Source: an uncultured Opitutia bacterium (GTDB lineage Bacteria; Verrucomicrobiota; Verrucomicrobiia; Opitutales; Opitutaceae). Taken from it: a stretch of 58,602 nucleotides of DNA. The stretch lies in NCBI GenBank assembly GCA_903872505.1, contig CAIQKV010000079.1, positions 1 through 58,602 of the forward strand, given 5' to 3'. Below the pieces are notes generated by a model. The model made no database searches. It saw only the letters and a program-made list of their open reading frames with translations, and was not told the origin of the DNA. Position numbers and translations under genes: made by a program. Positions within the stretch are counted from its first letter, which is position 1. Each line of letters opens with the position of its first letter. Shown in pieces: positions 15,806 to 24,396 of this stretch.

Positions 15806-17814
15806 AACTGCCGCGTCTCCTCGTCCTGCTGCTGTCCCTCGCTGCTTCCATGACCGCCACCCCCGCCTCCCCTGCCGGAAACTTCCTCGTGCGCGACCTC
15901 GGCGTGCCGATCAAGGCCGTCAACTGGGTCCGCCTCCACCCGGGCCGCGGTCCCGACGGCAAGGCCTCCCTGCTCGCCTCGATGGGCCAGAACAACGGCG
16001 GGCTCTTCGTCATCGATATCGACCTCGCCACCGGCCACTGCCGGCAGTTCAACGCCCCCTCGGCGAAGATGCAGTACCCCACCGCGTCGTTCCGCAGCCC
16101 GCGCACCGGCGCGCTCTACGTCGGCGAGCACACCACCGGCCACCTCCTGCGCTACGACCCCGCGCATCCCGAGCGCGGCCTCGAGGACCTCGGCGCCATC
16201 GACGGCGAGCACGCGACCTTCCCGACCGGCATCACCGAGGCGACCGACGGCACGCTCTGGATCGGCGCCTACCCCGACTGCACGCTCACGCACTACGACC
16301 CGGCCACCGCCACGTTCACCCGCCTCGGGTCGACGGACGACACCAACAAGTACCTCTACCCGATCGCCGGCGCCGACGGCACGCTCGCCGCGCTGAGCAA
16401 GGTCGTCCACCCGCACCTCATCGTCATCGACCCCAAGACCGGCGCGAAAAAGGCCCTCGGCCCCGAGATTTCGCCCGAGGACAAGGCCCAGCATCTGCTC
16501 TTCTACAAGGGCGTGGACGGTCTGCTCTACCTCGAGACCCACGCCGGCAACTTCCGCGTGCGCGGCGACCAACTCGAGCCCGCCGCCTACCTGCCGCCGC
16601 CGCTCCCGCCGTTCTACGCCGCCGGCAACCTGACCATCCCCTTCCGCGACCCGCTCCCGATGCCCGACGGCAGCATCGCGATGTGGGACGACGGCGACGA
16701 CGGCGCGGGCACGTTCCACCGGATCCGCCTCGCCAGCACCAACCCCACGGTCGCCACCCGCGTCCTCCCGCTCGACTGGAAGGGCGGCGGCTCGAACCTC
16801 TTCGTCCTCCACCGCGGCCTCGACGGCAATCTCTACGGCTCGAGCTTCCTGCCCGAGCACATCTTCCGCTGCGCACCCGACGGCTCCGGCATGATCAACC
16901 TCGGCCGCTGCAGCCTCATGCTCGGCGAGGCCTACACCATCGGCAACTTCAGCGACGGCACGATGTGCTTCGGCTCCTACCCGCACTCGAATATTTCCCT
17001 CTACGACCCGAAGCGGCCGTGGCGGTTCGGCGCCGACTCCGACGGCAACCCGCGCGACATCGGCCGGCTCGACGACGTCGGCATCCGCCCGGTGGGCATG
17101 GCCATCATCCCCGCGCTGACCAAGCCCGACGGCTCGCCGGTGCACGAGAAGATGTGGATCGGCAACATGCCCGACTACGGCATCTGGGGCGGCACGCTCG
17201 CCTGGCTCGACCCCAAGACCATGGCCTCGGCCAGCCACCGCAACCTCGTCCCGGATTGCGCGCCATTCTCGCTGCTTTTCCTGCCCGACTCGAAGCAACT
17301 CCTCGTCGGCATGAGCGTCGAGGGCGGCACCGGCACCAAGCCGAAGGCCAAGCACGGCGCCTTCGTCATCTGGGACCCCATCGCGGACCAGCCGGTCTAC
17401 TCCGGCGACTTCGGGATCAAGAACCTGCCGGACGTCAGCGCGCTGGTCCCCGCCGACCACGGCCAGGTGTACGCGCTGCTCAGCTACACGCGCTGGACCG
17501 CCGAGCTGCTCGGCGCCGGTGCGTCCCGCATCGCGCTCGTCGATCCCGCCACCCGCAAGGTCCTCGCCGAGGCGCCGATCCCCGCCGAGTTCGGCCGGAT
17601 GACCGAGCAGATCCAGTTCACCCTCTTCCGCGGACCCGACGGCGTCTACGGCATCACGGAAAAAGTGCTCTACAAGGTGAAGCCCGGCACCTGCGAACTG
17701 GAAGTCGTCTGGCGCGCTCCCGAGGGCGACCAGCTCGACATCCCCGGCCCGTGGATCGGCAAGACCTTCTACTTCGCGACCGGCTGGCGGCTCCGCACGC
17801 TGACGCTGCCGTGA
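15802..17814 (+). CDS. Secreted beta-propeller protein (second of tandem pair)
   Basis: A 670-residue paralogue of the preceding protein. It has its own signal peptide (M-K-L-P-R-L-L-V-L-L-L-S-L-A-A), then the same opening sequence (R-D-L-G-V-P-I-K-A-V-N-W-V-R-L-H-P-G) and the shared N-N-G-G-L-F-V-I-D-I-D-L-A-T-G-H-C-R-Q-F block. The two genes therefore arose by tandem duplication and have diverged. The ATGA overlap with the first gene implies co-translation. Stretches such as D-G-T-L-W-I-G-A-Y-P-D and E-K-M-W-I-G-N-M-P-D-Y-G repeat along the chain. The function is unknown; glycan binding or lyase activity is a guess from the neighbourhood. Confidence 0.7.
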   Translation: MKLPRLLVLLLSLAASMTATPASPAGNFLVRDLGVPIKAVNWVRLHPGRGPDGKASLLASMGQNNGGLFVIDIDLATGHCRQFNAPSAKMQYPTASFRSPRTGALYVGEHTTGHLLRYDPAHPERGLEDLGAIDGEHATFPTGITEATDGTLWIGAYPDCTLTHYDPATATFTRLGSTDDTNKYLYPIAGADGTLAALSKVVHPHLIVIDPKTGAKKALGPEISPEDKAQHLLFYKGVDGLLYLETHAGNFRVRGDQLEPAAYLPPPLPPFYAAGNLTIPFRDPLPMPDGSIAMWDDGDDGAGTFHRIRLASTNPTVATRVLPLDWKGGGSNLFVLHRGLDGNLYGSSFLPEHIFRCAPDGSGMINLGRCSLMLGEAYTIGNFSDGTMCFGSYPHSNISLYDPKRPWRFGADSDGNPRDIGRLDDVGIRPVGMAIIPALTKPDGSPVHEKMWIGNMPDYGIWGGTLAWLDPKTMASASHRNLVPDCAPFSLLFLPDSKQLLVGMSVEGGTGTKPKAKHGAFVIWDPIADQPVYSGDFGIKNLPDVSALVPADHGQVYALLSYTRWTAELLGAGASRIALVDPATRKVLAEAPIPAEFGRMTEQIQFTLFRGPDGVYGITEKVLYKVKPGTCELEVVWRAPEGDQLDIPGPWIGKTFYFATGWRLRTLTLP

Positions 17815-17826
17815 GGAGGGCAAGTC

Positions 17827-18174
17827 ATGACGCGCGAGGAGTTCATCGAACACACCCGTGAGCGTGTCGAAGCATCGATTCGTTCATGCGAGGCGGCAAT
17901 AGGGAGATCATTGCCACGAAAGCTCGAGTTTCAGTGGCTCTCACCAAAACGCCCCCTCGTAAGCGAAGGCATCGAAGAGGAAATTTGCCGAGAAGTTTTT
18001 GTTAGCCCGGAGCAAATTTATGCATGCGTTGATATTGGACCTTGGAAACAAGACGGCGATCGACTGCTAATTTGTGCACTGATAGCCGGATATCCGCCCG
18101 CTCCGTTCGGGAAAAATCGGCTTGGAGAAGAAGGTCCTTTCATCCTCGTCCGCGGAGGAGACTTTGCCAGATAG
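17827..18174 (+). CDS. Hypothetical protein, atypical base composition
   Basis: A 115-residue protein that I do not recognise. It is acidic at the N-terminus (M-T-R-E-E-F-I-E-H-T-R-E-R-V-E) with a likely amphipathic helix, no signal peptide and no membrane segment. A central W-L-S-P-K-R-P and a C-terminal G-P-F-I-L-V-R-G-G-D-F-A-R are the only distinctive stretches. Its A+T content is clearly higher than that of both neighbours and its codons are less GC-biased, which suggests recent acquisition. It begins 12 bases after the propeller gene and ends 24 bases before the desaturase gene. Confidence 0.6.
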   Translation: MTREEFIEHTRERVEASIRSCEAAIGRSLPRKLEFQWLSPKRPLVSEGIEEEICREVFVSPEQIYACVDIGPWKQDGDRLLICALIAGYPPAPFGKNRLGEEGPFILVRGGDFAR

Positions 18175-18198
18175 TTAAAGAGTCCGACCAATTTACTC

Positions 18199-19296
18199 AT
18201 GACCGAGCAGATCAAAATCAACTGGTATCGCTGCAAGGTGGACAAGGCCGTCATGAGCGAGCTCATGAAGAAGAGCGACGCCCGCGGCTTCCTCCAGGCC
18301 GGGTCGCAGCTCCTGCTCTTCGCCGCCACCGGCACGTTCGCCTACCAGGTGTTCCTCCGGCTCCACGCCGACACCTGGCCCTGGGCGCTGCCGCTGCTGC
18401 TGTTCGCGCTGTTTCTCCACGGCACCAACGGCACGTTCTTCGGCGGCATCGCCGGGCATGAGCTCTGCCACAAGACGCCCTTCGCCACGCCGTTCTGGAA
18501 CACGTTTTTCCTGAAGATCTTCTCCTTCCTCGGCTGGTTTGACCCGGTCGGCTACCGCGCCAGCCACATCCGGCACCACCAGGCCACGACCCACGCGGAC
18601 TATGACGGCGAGGTCGTCCTCCCGCTCGGGCTCGACTGGCACGGCTTCAAGTTCCTCCTCACGCTGCTCACCTTCAACCCGTTCGGCCTCGTCAAGCAGC
18701 TGCGCTTCTGGGTGGCCGCGGCGATGGGTGACCTGACACACGACGGCTTCTTCAAGGCCGCGTGGCTGCAGCGCGTGGTCCCGGAGACCAACGTCGAGCA
18801 GCGCCGCGAGATCATCCGCTGGGCCCGCATCGTGGTCCTCGGCCACCTCGCGCTCGCGATCACGTTCATCCTCACGGGCCACTGGTTCCTGATCGTGATC
18901 GTAAACTGCGGCTCGTTCTACTGCAGCTGGCTCGGCTTCCTCACCGGCGCCCCGCAGCACATCGGCCTGTCGCCCAACACCCCCGACTTCCGCCTCTGCT
19001 GCCGCACCTACACCTGCAGCTGGCTCCCGGCGTTTTTCTACTGGAACATGCAGTACCACGTGGAGCACCACATGTTTCCCGCCGTGCCGTTCTACAACCT
19101 CGGCAAGCTGCGCGCCGCCATCGCCTACGACCTCCCGCCTGCCCCGCACGGGCTCTGGGCCACTTGGCAGGAACTCTGGCCCATCATGCGCCGCCAGCGG
19201 TCGGACCCGACCTACCGCTTCGTTCCTTCCCTGCCCAACAACGAGGGCGACCGCGCCAGCGCCGACCTCGTCCTCCACGAGGCCGCGGATCAGTAA
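18199..19296 (+). CDS. Fatty acid desaturase
   Basis: A 365-residue integral-membrane di-iron desaturase. The three histidine clusters are in order: G-H-E-L-C-H near residue 88, H-I-R-H-H-Q-A-T-T-H near 122, and V-E-H-H-M-F-P near 288. Hydrophobic hairpins lie at about 35-75 and 215-255. The family inserts double bonds or hydroxyls into acyl chains or other lipids, using electrons from ferredoxin or cytochrome b5-like donors. Regiospecificity cannot be told. Flanking genes concern polysaccharides, so context does not help. Confidence 0.82.
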   Translation: MTEQIKINWYRCKVDKAVMSELMKKSDARGFLQAGSQLLLFAATGTFAYQVFLRLHADTWPWALPLLLFALFLHGTNGTFFGGIAGHELCHKTPFATPFWNTFFLKIFSFLGWFDPVGYRASHIRHHQATTHADYDGEVVLPLGLDWHGFKFLLTLLTFNPFGLVKQLRFWVAAAMGDLTHDGFFKAAWLQRVVPETNVEQRREIIRWARIVVLGHLALAITFILTGHWFLIVIVNCGSFYCSWLGFLTGAPQHIGLSPNTPDFRLCCRTYTCSWLPAFFYWNMQYHVEHHMFPAVPFYNLGKLRAAIAYDLPPAPHGLWATWQELWPIMRRQRSDPTYRFVPSLPNNEGDRASADLVLHEAADQ

Positions 19297-19316
19297 CCGC
19301 GCCCGACCCGGGAGGC

Positions 19317-19355
19317 AGGGCGAGTCGCCCTGACGAGCCGCTCCCCGGCACGGCT
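19317..19355. repeat. Intergenic palindromes after the desaturase gene
   Basis: AGGGCGAGTCGCCCT at 19317-19331 is palindromic around its central base, and a second stem (GAGCCG facing CGGCTC) follows within 25 bases. The pair lies 20 bases after the desaturase stop and could end transcription, although no T-run follows. The form is like the other intergenic palindromes in the window, but I see no second copy here. Confidence 0.5.
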
Positions 19356-19413
19356 CATTTCTTGATTTCACTGCCAACCTGAAAATCGCCCCTGCATCAA
19401 ACCCCGCGCCGCC

Positions 19414-21795
19414 ATGATCTCCCCTCGTTTGGCCAAGCTCCGCCCCGAAACGCCCCTGAGCCGCCGCTATCTGCGGGTCATCGAACAGTGGATCCCCACC
19501 GGCAAGCGCGCCTTCGCGTCCTGGCCGGTCCGACCCGATTGCGGCCATTTCCTCGGTGGCTGCCACTGGTATGGCATCGAGTCGATCGCGGGCGCGCTGG
19601 CGTTTGCCGCGGCCGCCAGTTCGCCGGAGTACGACCCGGCGGTCGGTGGTTGCTCGCGCGATGAGCTGCGGACCATGGCCCGCCAGGCCATCCGCTACCT
19701 GTGCTTCACGCACGACTCCGGGCCGGCCGACTGCGTGCGCCCGGCCAAGGGACTGGGCCGGTCGGAGAATTTCGGCACAAAATGGGGCGAACGCGGCCTG
19801 GGCTTCTTCCGCGAGAGCCAGTGCGGCACCACGGTCTCCGGGCTGGCGGTGGCGGCGCTGCTCCTCGGCGAGGCCGTGGACCAGGAAACGTGGGATATGA
19901 TCGCCGCGGTCCACGCCGACTACGCGTCCCGCTTTGGCGACATGGCCCCGAAGAGCGGCGTGTACGTCAACACCCAGATGGAGGAGAACGGCTGGACCTC
20001 CTGCGGGCTGGCATCGGTGGTGCATCTGCTGGCGGACGCCCCCGCGGCGTCAACTTGGGCGGCCACAATGCGCCGGTGGATGTTCTCCACGGCCGCGTCG
20101 CCGCAGGATGCAAAGGATCACGGGGACTACGCCGACGGCCAGACCATCTCCCAGTGGACCGGTGAGACCTTCACTGCCCTGCCGGACTACATGGCGGAGA
20201 ACCACGGGATGGTGCATCCCAACTACACCGGCGCCTCCGTCCTCTTCACTGGATATCTGGGCGTCATCCTTGGTGCCTACGGAGTGCCGCTCCCCAAGCA
20301 GGCCTACTTCAATCGCGCACGGATCTACGACCAGCTCAAGCTCACGACCGATCGCACGGGCTCCCTGCACCCGGTGCAGGGCATGGACTGGCCCTACCAC
20401 TTCACCGACCCCGGCACGACCACGCACGCCGCGGCGTCCGTCCTTTTGGGGGATCGCGACGCGGCCGCGCTGGAACGCCGGGCCTTGAAGACGTTGGAAG
20501 ACCGCCAGGCCAGCCACGGCGGCCGCATGATCAGCCCGGTCGTCGCCGAGGTCTGCCATGACATCCAGGATCCGATGATCATCCGCGAATGCCTGATCAC
20601 CGGCCCCGCCTACACCTACCTGCTCCACCGGCTGCAGGGCGACGGCCCGACGCCGACCCCGGAACGCACGCTGGAGCGAAAGCTCCGCGGCGTGAAGGTG
20701 TTCCCCCACTCCGGCTTCGTGTTCCAACGCCATCCGCAGGGCCAGACCTCCTTCGCGTGGCGCAACTGCCAGATGGCGCTGCCGCTCACCCTGGACGGCA
20801 TCCAGACCGTGGCGCCCGCCAGCCATTCGTGGCTGGGACGCGTCGTCGTGAAAGACCGGCCGGACAGCCAGGATCAAGTCTCCGTCCACGTGGACACCAC
20901 GGCGCTGGGCTTTGCCGCGGCGCTGGTGATGGACCGGGCCCAGCGGTCGGTGCGACAGGAAGTGCTCTATGCCGGGCTGCCCGACGGCGTGAGCCTGTCG
21001 CTCGAGCGCTGGGTCGCCCGCGAATCCGTGGAGGTCACCAGCGTGACCCAGGGGTTTCTGCGCATCGTCAACGAGAAGTTCGGCGCGATGAAGGACAACT
21101 GCCACGGCCACCGGGTCGTGGCTACGCCGGAGGGCGCGACCCGGTTCGAGGGCTTCGTCAGCGCCGACCCGGGCAGCGATGTGATCCGCACCTACGATCA
21201 CCCGGCCTGGATGAACGTGGACGGACGGCTGGGAATCGTGTTCCGGGGCTCGGGCGAGACCGTCTACCACAACCGGCACTTTTTCTCCCCCTGGTGGGCC
21301 ACGGCCGACGACCTGGTCCTGAGCCGTGAGACCGAACCTCGGCAAGTGAAGGCCGGCAGCGTGTTCGCCTCCCTGACCGCCCTCGTCGCCCCCGGGCAAG
21401 CGGCGAAAAAAACCGCCACCACCACCCTGGTCGTGCTGTCGGCCCAACCGGGCTGCGTGGGCTTGATCGGCAGCGGGCACCTCGTCGCCGCCAACTTCAG
21501 CCCGTCCGTGAAACCGGCCCGCTTGCGGGCCCGGCGTTCGGACCTGCGGCGGGTACCGGTCTTCGATGGCCTGACGCGCATCACCGAACAGGCCGTGACT
21601 TACCACCTGACCCTGCAGCCCGGACAGGCCGTGCTGCGCAAGGAGGTGTGCCTCGTGGAAGTCTCGGGCGAAATCGAAATCGTCGCCTCCGACTCCGCTG
21701 TTATCGCGAAAAACACCGGCCGGGAAACGGCCGTCGTATCCACCGGACGGCAGTCCGTGAAGTTGCGGGCCGGACAACTGATCAAGCTACGGTAA
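19414..21795 (+). CDS. Large protein of unknown function, possibly heparinase/lyase-like
   Basis: A 793-residue protein without signal peptide. The first 420 residues look helical, with aromatic and His-rich stretches (H-W-Y-G-I-E-S, M-V-H-P-N-Y-T-G, W-P-Y-H-F-T-D-P-G) as in alpha/alpha-toroid polysaccharide-active enzymes. The second half is beta-rich, with H-S-G-F-V-F-Q-R, V-V-L-S-A-Q-P-G and a repetitive C-terminus, as in the beta-sandwich of heparinase II/III-type lyases. No family can be named firmly. It is 142 bases upstream of a fucosidase gene on the same strand, so a role in glycan breakdown is plausible. Low certainty. Confidence 0.5.
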   Translation: MISPRLAKLRPETPLSRRYLRVIEQWIPTGKRAFASWPVRPDCGHFLGGCHWYGIESIAGALAFAAAASSPEYDPAVGGCSRDELRTMARQAIRYLCFTHDSGPADCVRPAKGLGRSENFGTKWGERGLGFFRESQCGTTVSGLAVAALLLGEAVDQETWDMIAAVHADYASRFGDMAPKSGVYVNTQMEENGWTSCGLASVVHLLADAPAASTWAATMRRWMFSTAASPQDAKDHGDYADGQTISQWTGETFTALPDYMAENHGMVHPNYTGASVLFTGYLGVILGAYGVPLPKQAYFNRARIYDQLKLTTDRTGSLHPVQGMDWPYHFTDPGTTTHAAASVLLGDRDAAALERRALKTLEDRQASHGGRMISPVVAEVCHDIQDPMIIRECLITGPAYTYLLHRLQGDGPTPTPERTLERKLRGVKVFPHSGFVFQRHPQGQTSFAWRNCQMALPLTLDGIQTVAPASHSWLGRVVVKDRPDSQDQVSVHVDTTALGFAAALVMDRAQRSVRQEVLYAGLPDGVSLSLERWVARESVEVTSVTQGFLRIVNEKFGAMKDNCHGHRVVATPEGATRFEGFVSADPGSDVIRTYDHPAWMNVDGRLGIVFRGSGETVYHNRHFFSPWWATADDLVLSRETEPRQVKAGSVFASLTALVAPGQAAKKTATTTLVVLSAQPGCVGLIGSGHLVAANFSPSVKPARLRARRSDLRRVPVFDGLTRITEQAVTYHLTLQPGQAVLRKEVCLVEVSGEIEIVASDSAVIAKNTGRETAVVSTGRQSVKLRAGQLIKLR

Positions 21796-21937
21796 TTGAC
21801 CGCGCCGCGGGCAGAGGGCCGCTTGCCACCGCCGAAATTGACGGACGCCGCTTGCGGGGAAGGTCCATGGATTATTGGGATTCGACTCTGCCAGTGATCT
21901 CCGCCTGATGGCAGGCGGGAGCAACCGGAGGCCCATC

Positions 21938-23227
21938 ATGAAACAATTGCTGTGCAAGGAAGACTACCTACAGGAAATTGCCCGGAGCCGGGATCGGCGC
22001 ATGAGTTGGTGGCGGGAAGCCCGCTTCGGCATGTTCATCCATTACGGGCCGTATTCGCAGGTCGGCCGCAACGAGTGGGCCATGGTCCTGGAGAACATGC
22101 CCGTGGAGGAATACGAGAAGCTGGCCGACACGTTTTCCCCCGAGCCGGGTGCGCCCCGGGAATGGGCGAAACTCGCCAAACGCGCCGGCATGAAATACAT
22201 GGTGCTGACCACCCGCCATCACGAGGGTTTCAGTCTTTGGGACTCCAAGGTTAATCCCTACAATTCGGTCAACTACGGACCCCGGCGGGATATTGTCCGC
22301 GAATTTGTGGCGGCCTGCCGCGAGTTTGACCTGAAGATCGGTTTCTACTCGTCCCTGATGGATTGGCACCATCCCGACGGATGGCGGTGCGCCTTTGAGA
22401 GCGAGGCGCGCCTGCGCTTCAACCGCTACATCGAGGCCCTCAACACTGAGCTGCTCACGAACTACGGTCCGATCGACATCCTCTGGTATGATGTCGCCCG
22501 GCCCATGGAATTTTGGGAGGGCTGGAATGCCGTGGAGATGAACCAGCACCTGCGCGCACTGCAGCCGAACCTCATCATCAATAACCGCAGCCTGATCCCC
22601 GAGGACTTCTCCACCCCCGAGGAACACCTCAGCGCCGCGGAAAACGACTGGGAGGCCTGCATGACCTTCAACGGCCTCAGCTGGGGCTACGTGGATTCCG
22701 CCCAGGCCAGAAACTATTCCTACAACGCCCAACGGATCCTCAAGATGCTCAACACCTGCTGCAAATCCGGCGGCAACCTCCTGCTGAATATCGGGCCCAA
22801 CCCCGACGGCTCGGTGCCCGCGGAAGCGGTCGAACCCCTGTCCACCGTCGGCGACTGGCTGCAGGAAAATGGCCGCGCCGTCTACGGCCGCATGGTCAAG
22901 GACGTGAAAGTGGGCGGGAACGGCGGCTGCGACGCCACCTACGACGGGAAAAACGTCTACCTGTGGTACTGGCTTTGGCCCTCCTCCGGGGAGATGAGCG
23001 TGGGCGGATACATGGCAGCCCCCAAGTCCGTCCGCTTCCTCAAGGACGGCGCCCCCATCGACTTCGTGCATGACGGCCGGCGCATCATCCTGAAAAATCT
23101 CCCGCGGCAGCCGCCGGACAAGATTGCGGGCGTCACCGTCATCGCCATGACCTTCGACCGGGATCCGAACTATGTGTTCGCCAACCGCTACCCGCAATTG
23201 CACGGGGGCAAGGCGTACGGGGAATAG
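21938..23227 (+). CDS. Alpha-L-fucosidase (GH29)
   Basis: A 429-residue glycoside hydrolase of family 29. The N-terminus has the family pattern R-F-G-M-F-I-H-Y-G-P-Y, then Y-M-V-L-T-T-R-H-H-E-G-F-S-L-W-D-S. The likely nucleophile Asp is in G-P-I-D-I-L-W-Y-D-V near residue 183, and N-L-L-L-N-I-G-P-N-P-D-G is also typical. The ATG at 21938 has GGAGG about eight bases upstream and is preferred to a TTG at 21875. No signal peptide is seen, so the enzyme probably acts in the cytoplasm on imported oligosaccharides. It should release terminal L-fucose; related sugars are possible. Confidence 0.85.
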   Translation: MKQLLCKEDYLQEIARSRDRRMSWWREARFGMFIHYGPYSQVGRNEWAMVLENMPVEEYEKLADTFSPEPGAPREWAKLAKRAGMKYMVLTTRHHEGFSLWDSKVNPYNSVNYGPRRDIVREFVAACREFDLKIGFYSSLMDWHHPDGWRCAFESEARLRFNRYIEALNTELLTNYGPIDILWYDVARPMEFWEGWNAVEMNQHLRALQPNLIINNRSLIPEDFSTPEEHLSAAENDWEACMTFNGLSWGYVDSAQARNYSYNAQRILKMLNTCCKSGGNLLLNIGPNPDGSVPAEAVEPLSTVGDWLQENGRAVYGRMVKDVKVGGNGGCDATYDGKNVYLWYWLWPSSGEMSVGGYMAAPKSVRFLKDGAPIDFVHDGRRIILKNLPRQPPDKIAGVTVIAMTFDRDPNYVFANRYPQLHGGKAYGE

Positions 23228-23256
23228 GCGCCGGTCCGGCCCGCTTGGGTTTCCCG

Positions 23257-24078
23257 TCAGCGCGTCGGCGGCAGCGCTTGCAGCATCCGCGTAAAATCCT
23301 CGAGGCCGAAGACAAAGCCGGAGTTGATCGCGACGCGCCAGAGCGCCTGCGACTTCTCGCGCTCGGTGCGGGCGGTCTCGGCGTTCTCCACCGCGGTCAC
23401 CGCCTCGCGGATCGTCGAGCACATCACGCCGTAACGCCCCAGGTCGATCATGCCGCCGGGCGACATGAGCAGGCACCAGTTGATCGCGAATCCGACATAC
23501 ACGAGGTGGTTGATGCCGTGCGCCCGGCACACCGCCGCGAGTTGGTGGCCGTCCTTGGCGATGGGCTCGTCGCCTACCGGCCGCGCCTCCGGCGCAAAAT
23601 CAAGTTTCTTGAATCCCGCCCGCACATCCGGCCAGTTGTGCTGGCCGACAAACACCTCGTTCGCGCGGAACTTCTCGAGCCGCTTGGACACCGGGTCCTT
23701 CGCGGCCGGCCGGTGCTTCAGCGAGGGCCCGGCGAGTTTCACCGTCTGCCGGTAGCCGGGCAGCCGGGAGTAATAGTCGCGTCCGCCCACCACGTGAAAC
23801 AGCGGCAGTGGCGAGGCGCGCACCGCTGCGAGCAGCGGCGGAAACACCTCAGCCAGGATCTTCAGCGCCCGCGGATGGTACTCCACGCAGCGCCGCCAGC
23901 CCGGCCACTGCTCCATCGTGCCGCACTCCCACGCATGCATCACGACGACCGCGGTGTGGTCGGGCGCGAGCTCGATACCGGCGGTCTTCCAGCCGCCGTA
24001 GCCCTCGGCCGGAACGTCGCGTGTGTAGTCGGCGTCGAACTGCTGGTAGTAGGAGGCGGGGAGCTTGACCGGTTTCAT
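23257..24078 (-). CDS. Isochorismatase-like (cysteine hydrolase) family protein, atypical
   Basis: A 273-residue protein that fits the isochorismatase/nicotinamidase fold. The C-terminal part has G-I-N-H-L-V-Y-V-G-F-A-I-N-W-C-L-L, where the family carries its catalytic Cys, followed by G-R-Y-G-V-M. The N-terminal A-V-V-V-M-H-A-W aligns with the family's A-L-L-V-I-D-M-Q, so the usual catalytic Asp appears to be His. There is also a long insertion, about 60 residues, around K-R-L-E-K-F. It may be an amidase with altered chemistry or a non-catalytic relative. It faces the fucosidase gene tail-to-tail and is separated from the symporter operon by a repeat region. Confidence 0.6.
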   Translation of the reverse strand: MKPVKLPASYYQQFDADYTRDVPAEGYGGWKTAGIELAPDHTAVVVMHAWECGTMEQWPGWRRCVEYHPRALKILAEVFPPLLAAVRASPLPLFHVVGGRDYYSRLPGYRQTVKLAGPSLKHRPAAKDPVSKRLEKFRANEVFVGQHNWPDVRAGFKKLDFAPEARPVGDEPIAKDGHQLAAVCRAHGINHLVYVGFAINWCLLMSPGGMIDLGRYGVMCSTIREAVTAVENAETARTEREKSQALWRVAINSGFVFGLEDFTRMLQALPPTR

Positions 24079-24096
24079 GGGGAAAATGGCTTGGAA

Positions 24097-24152
24097 GGTA
24101 GGGCGCGTTATCCTTAACGCGCCGCGGCGGATTAGGGATAACCCGCCCTACC
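24097..24152. repeat. Intergenic hairpin repeat
   Basis: Arms of about 24 bases, GGTAGGGCGCGTTATCC... and ...GGATAACCCGCCCTACC, are reverse complements with a few mismatches around a short GC-rich loop. The long, imperfect, uniformly GC-rich stem without a T-run fits an interspersed palindromic element better than a terminator. Confidence 0.75.
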
Positions 24153-24293
24153 TCCGGTTACTTTGCATTCCCACCGGGCACCTGCAAGCCGCCTTCACTC
24201 TGCGCCTGGCCGGTCCTGGGCATTGTCGGCCGCGAGGCGTTGCGACCTGCTCCCGACCGCGAGCCAGTCGCGGGGCTCGCCCGCGCTTTTCAT

Positions 24294-24349
24294 GTAGCCA
24301 CGAGCGTGAGCGAGTGGAGGTTCGGCCACTCGCTCACGCTCGTAGCTAC
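24294..24349. repeat. Intergenic hairpin repeat, second copy at the window start
   Basis: Arms at 24294-24317 and 24326-24349 are 24 bases long and complementary at 23 positions, with an eight-base loop. The right arm recurs at bases 1-24 with one change, 24 kb away, which shows this is an interspersed repeat and not a local terminator. Confidence 0.85.
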
Positions 24350-24364
24350 AGATCTTAACCGAAA

Positions 24365-24387
24365 GCGCCTGCAAGCAGGCGGCCTAC
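24365..24387. repeat. Short interspersed repeat (GCCTGC/GCAGGC hairpin)
   Basis: This 23-base word contains the small hairpin GCCTGC-AA-GCAGGC. Its reverse complement occurs at 12253-12275 with a single mismatch. It lies immediately downstream of the symporter stop codon. Confidence 0.7.
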
Positions 24388-24396
24388 CCCGGCGGT

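Larger units (their letters stand above)
24079..24396. other. 318-base gene-free region carrying repeats
   Basis: This gap between the symporter and isochorismatase-like genes holds no plausible gene. It contains three palindromic repeats (24097-24152, 24294-24349 and 24365-24387), each listed separately. The sequence between them (about 24153-24293) shows no clear feature. Both flanking genes are on the minus strand, so the promoter of the isochorismatase-like gene should lie near 24079-24200. Confidence 0.6.
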
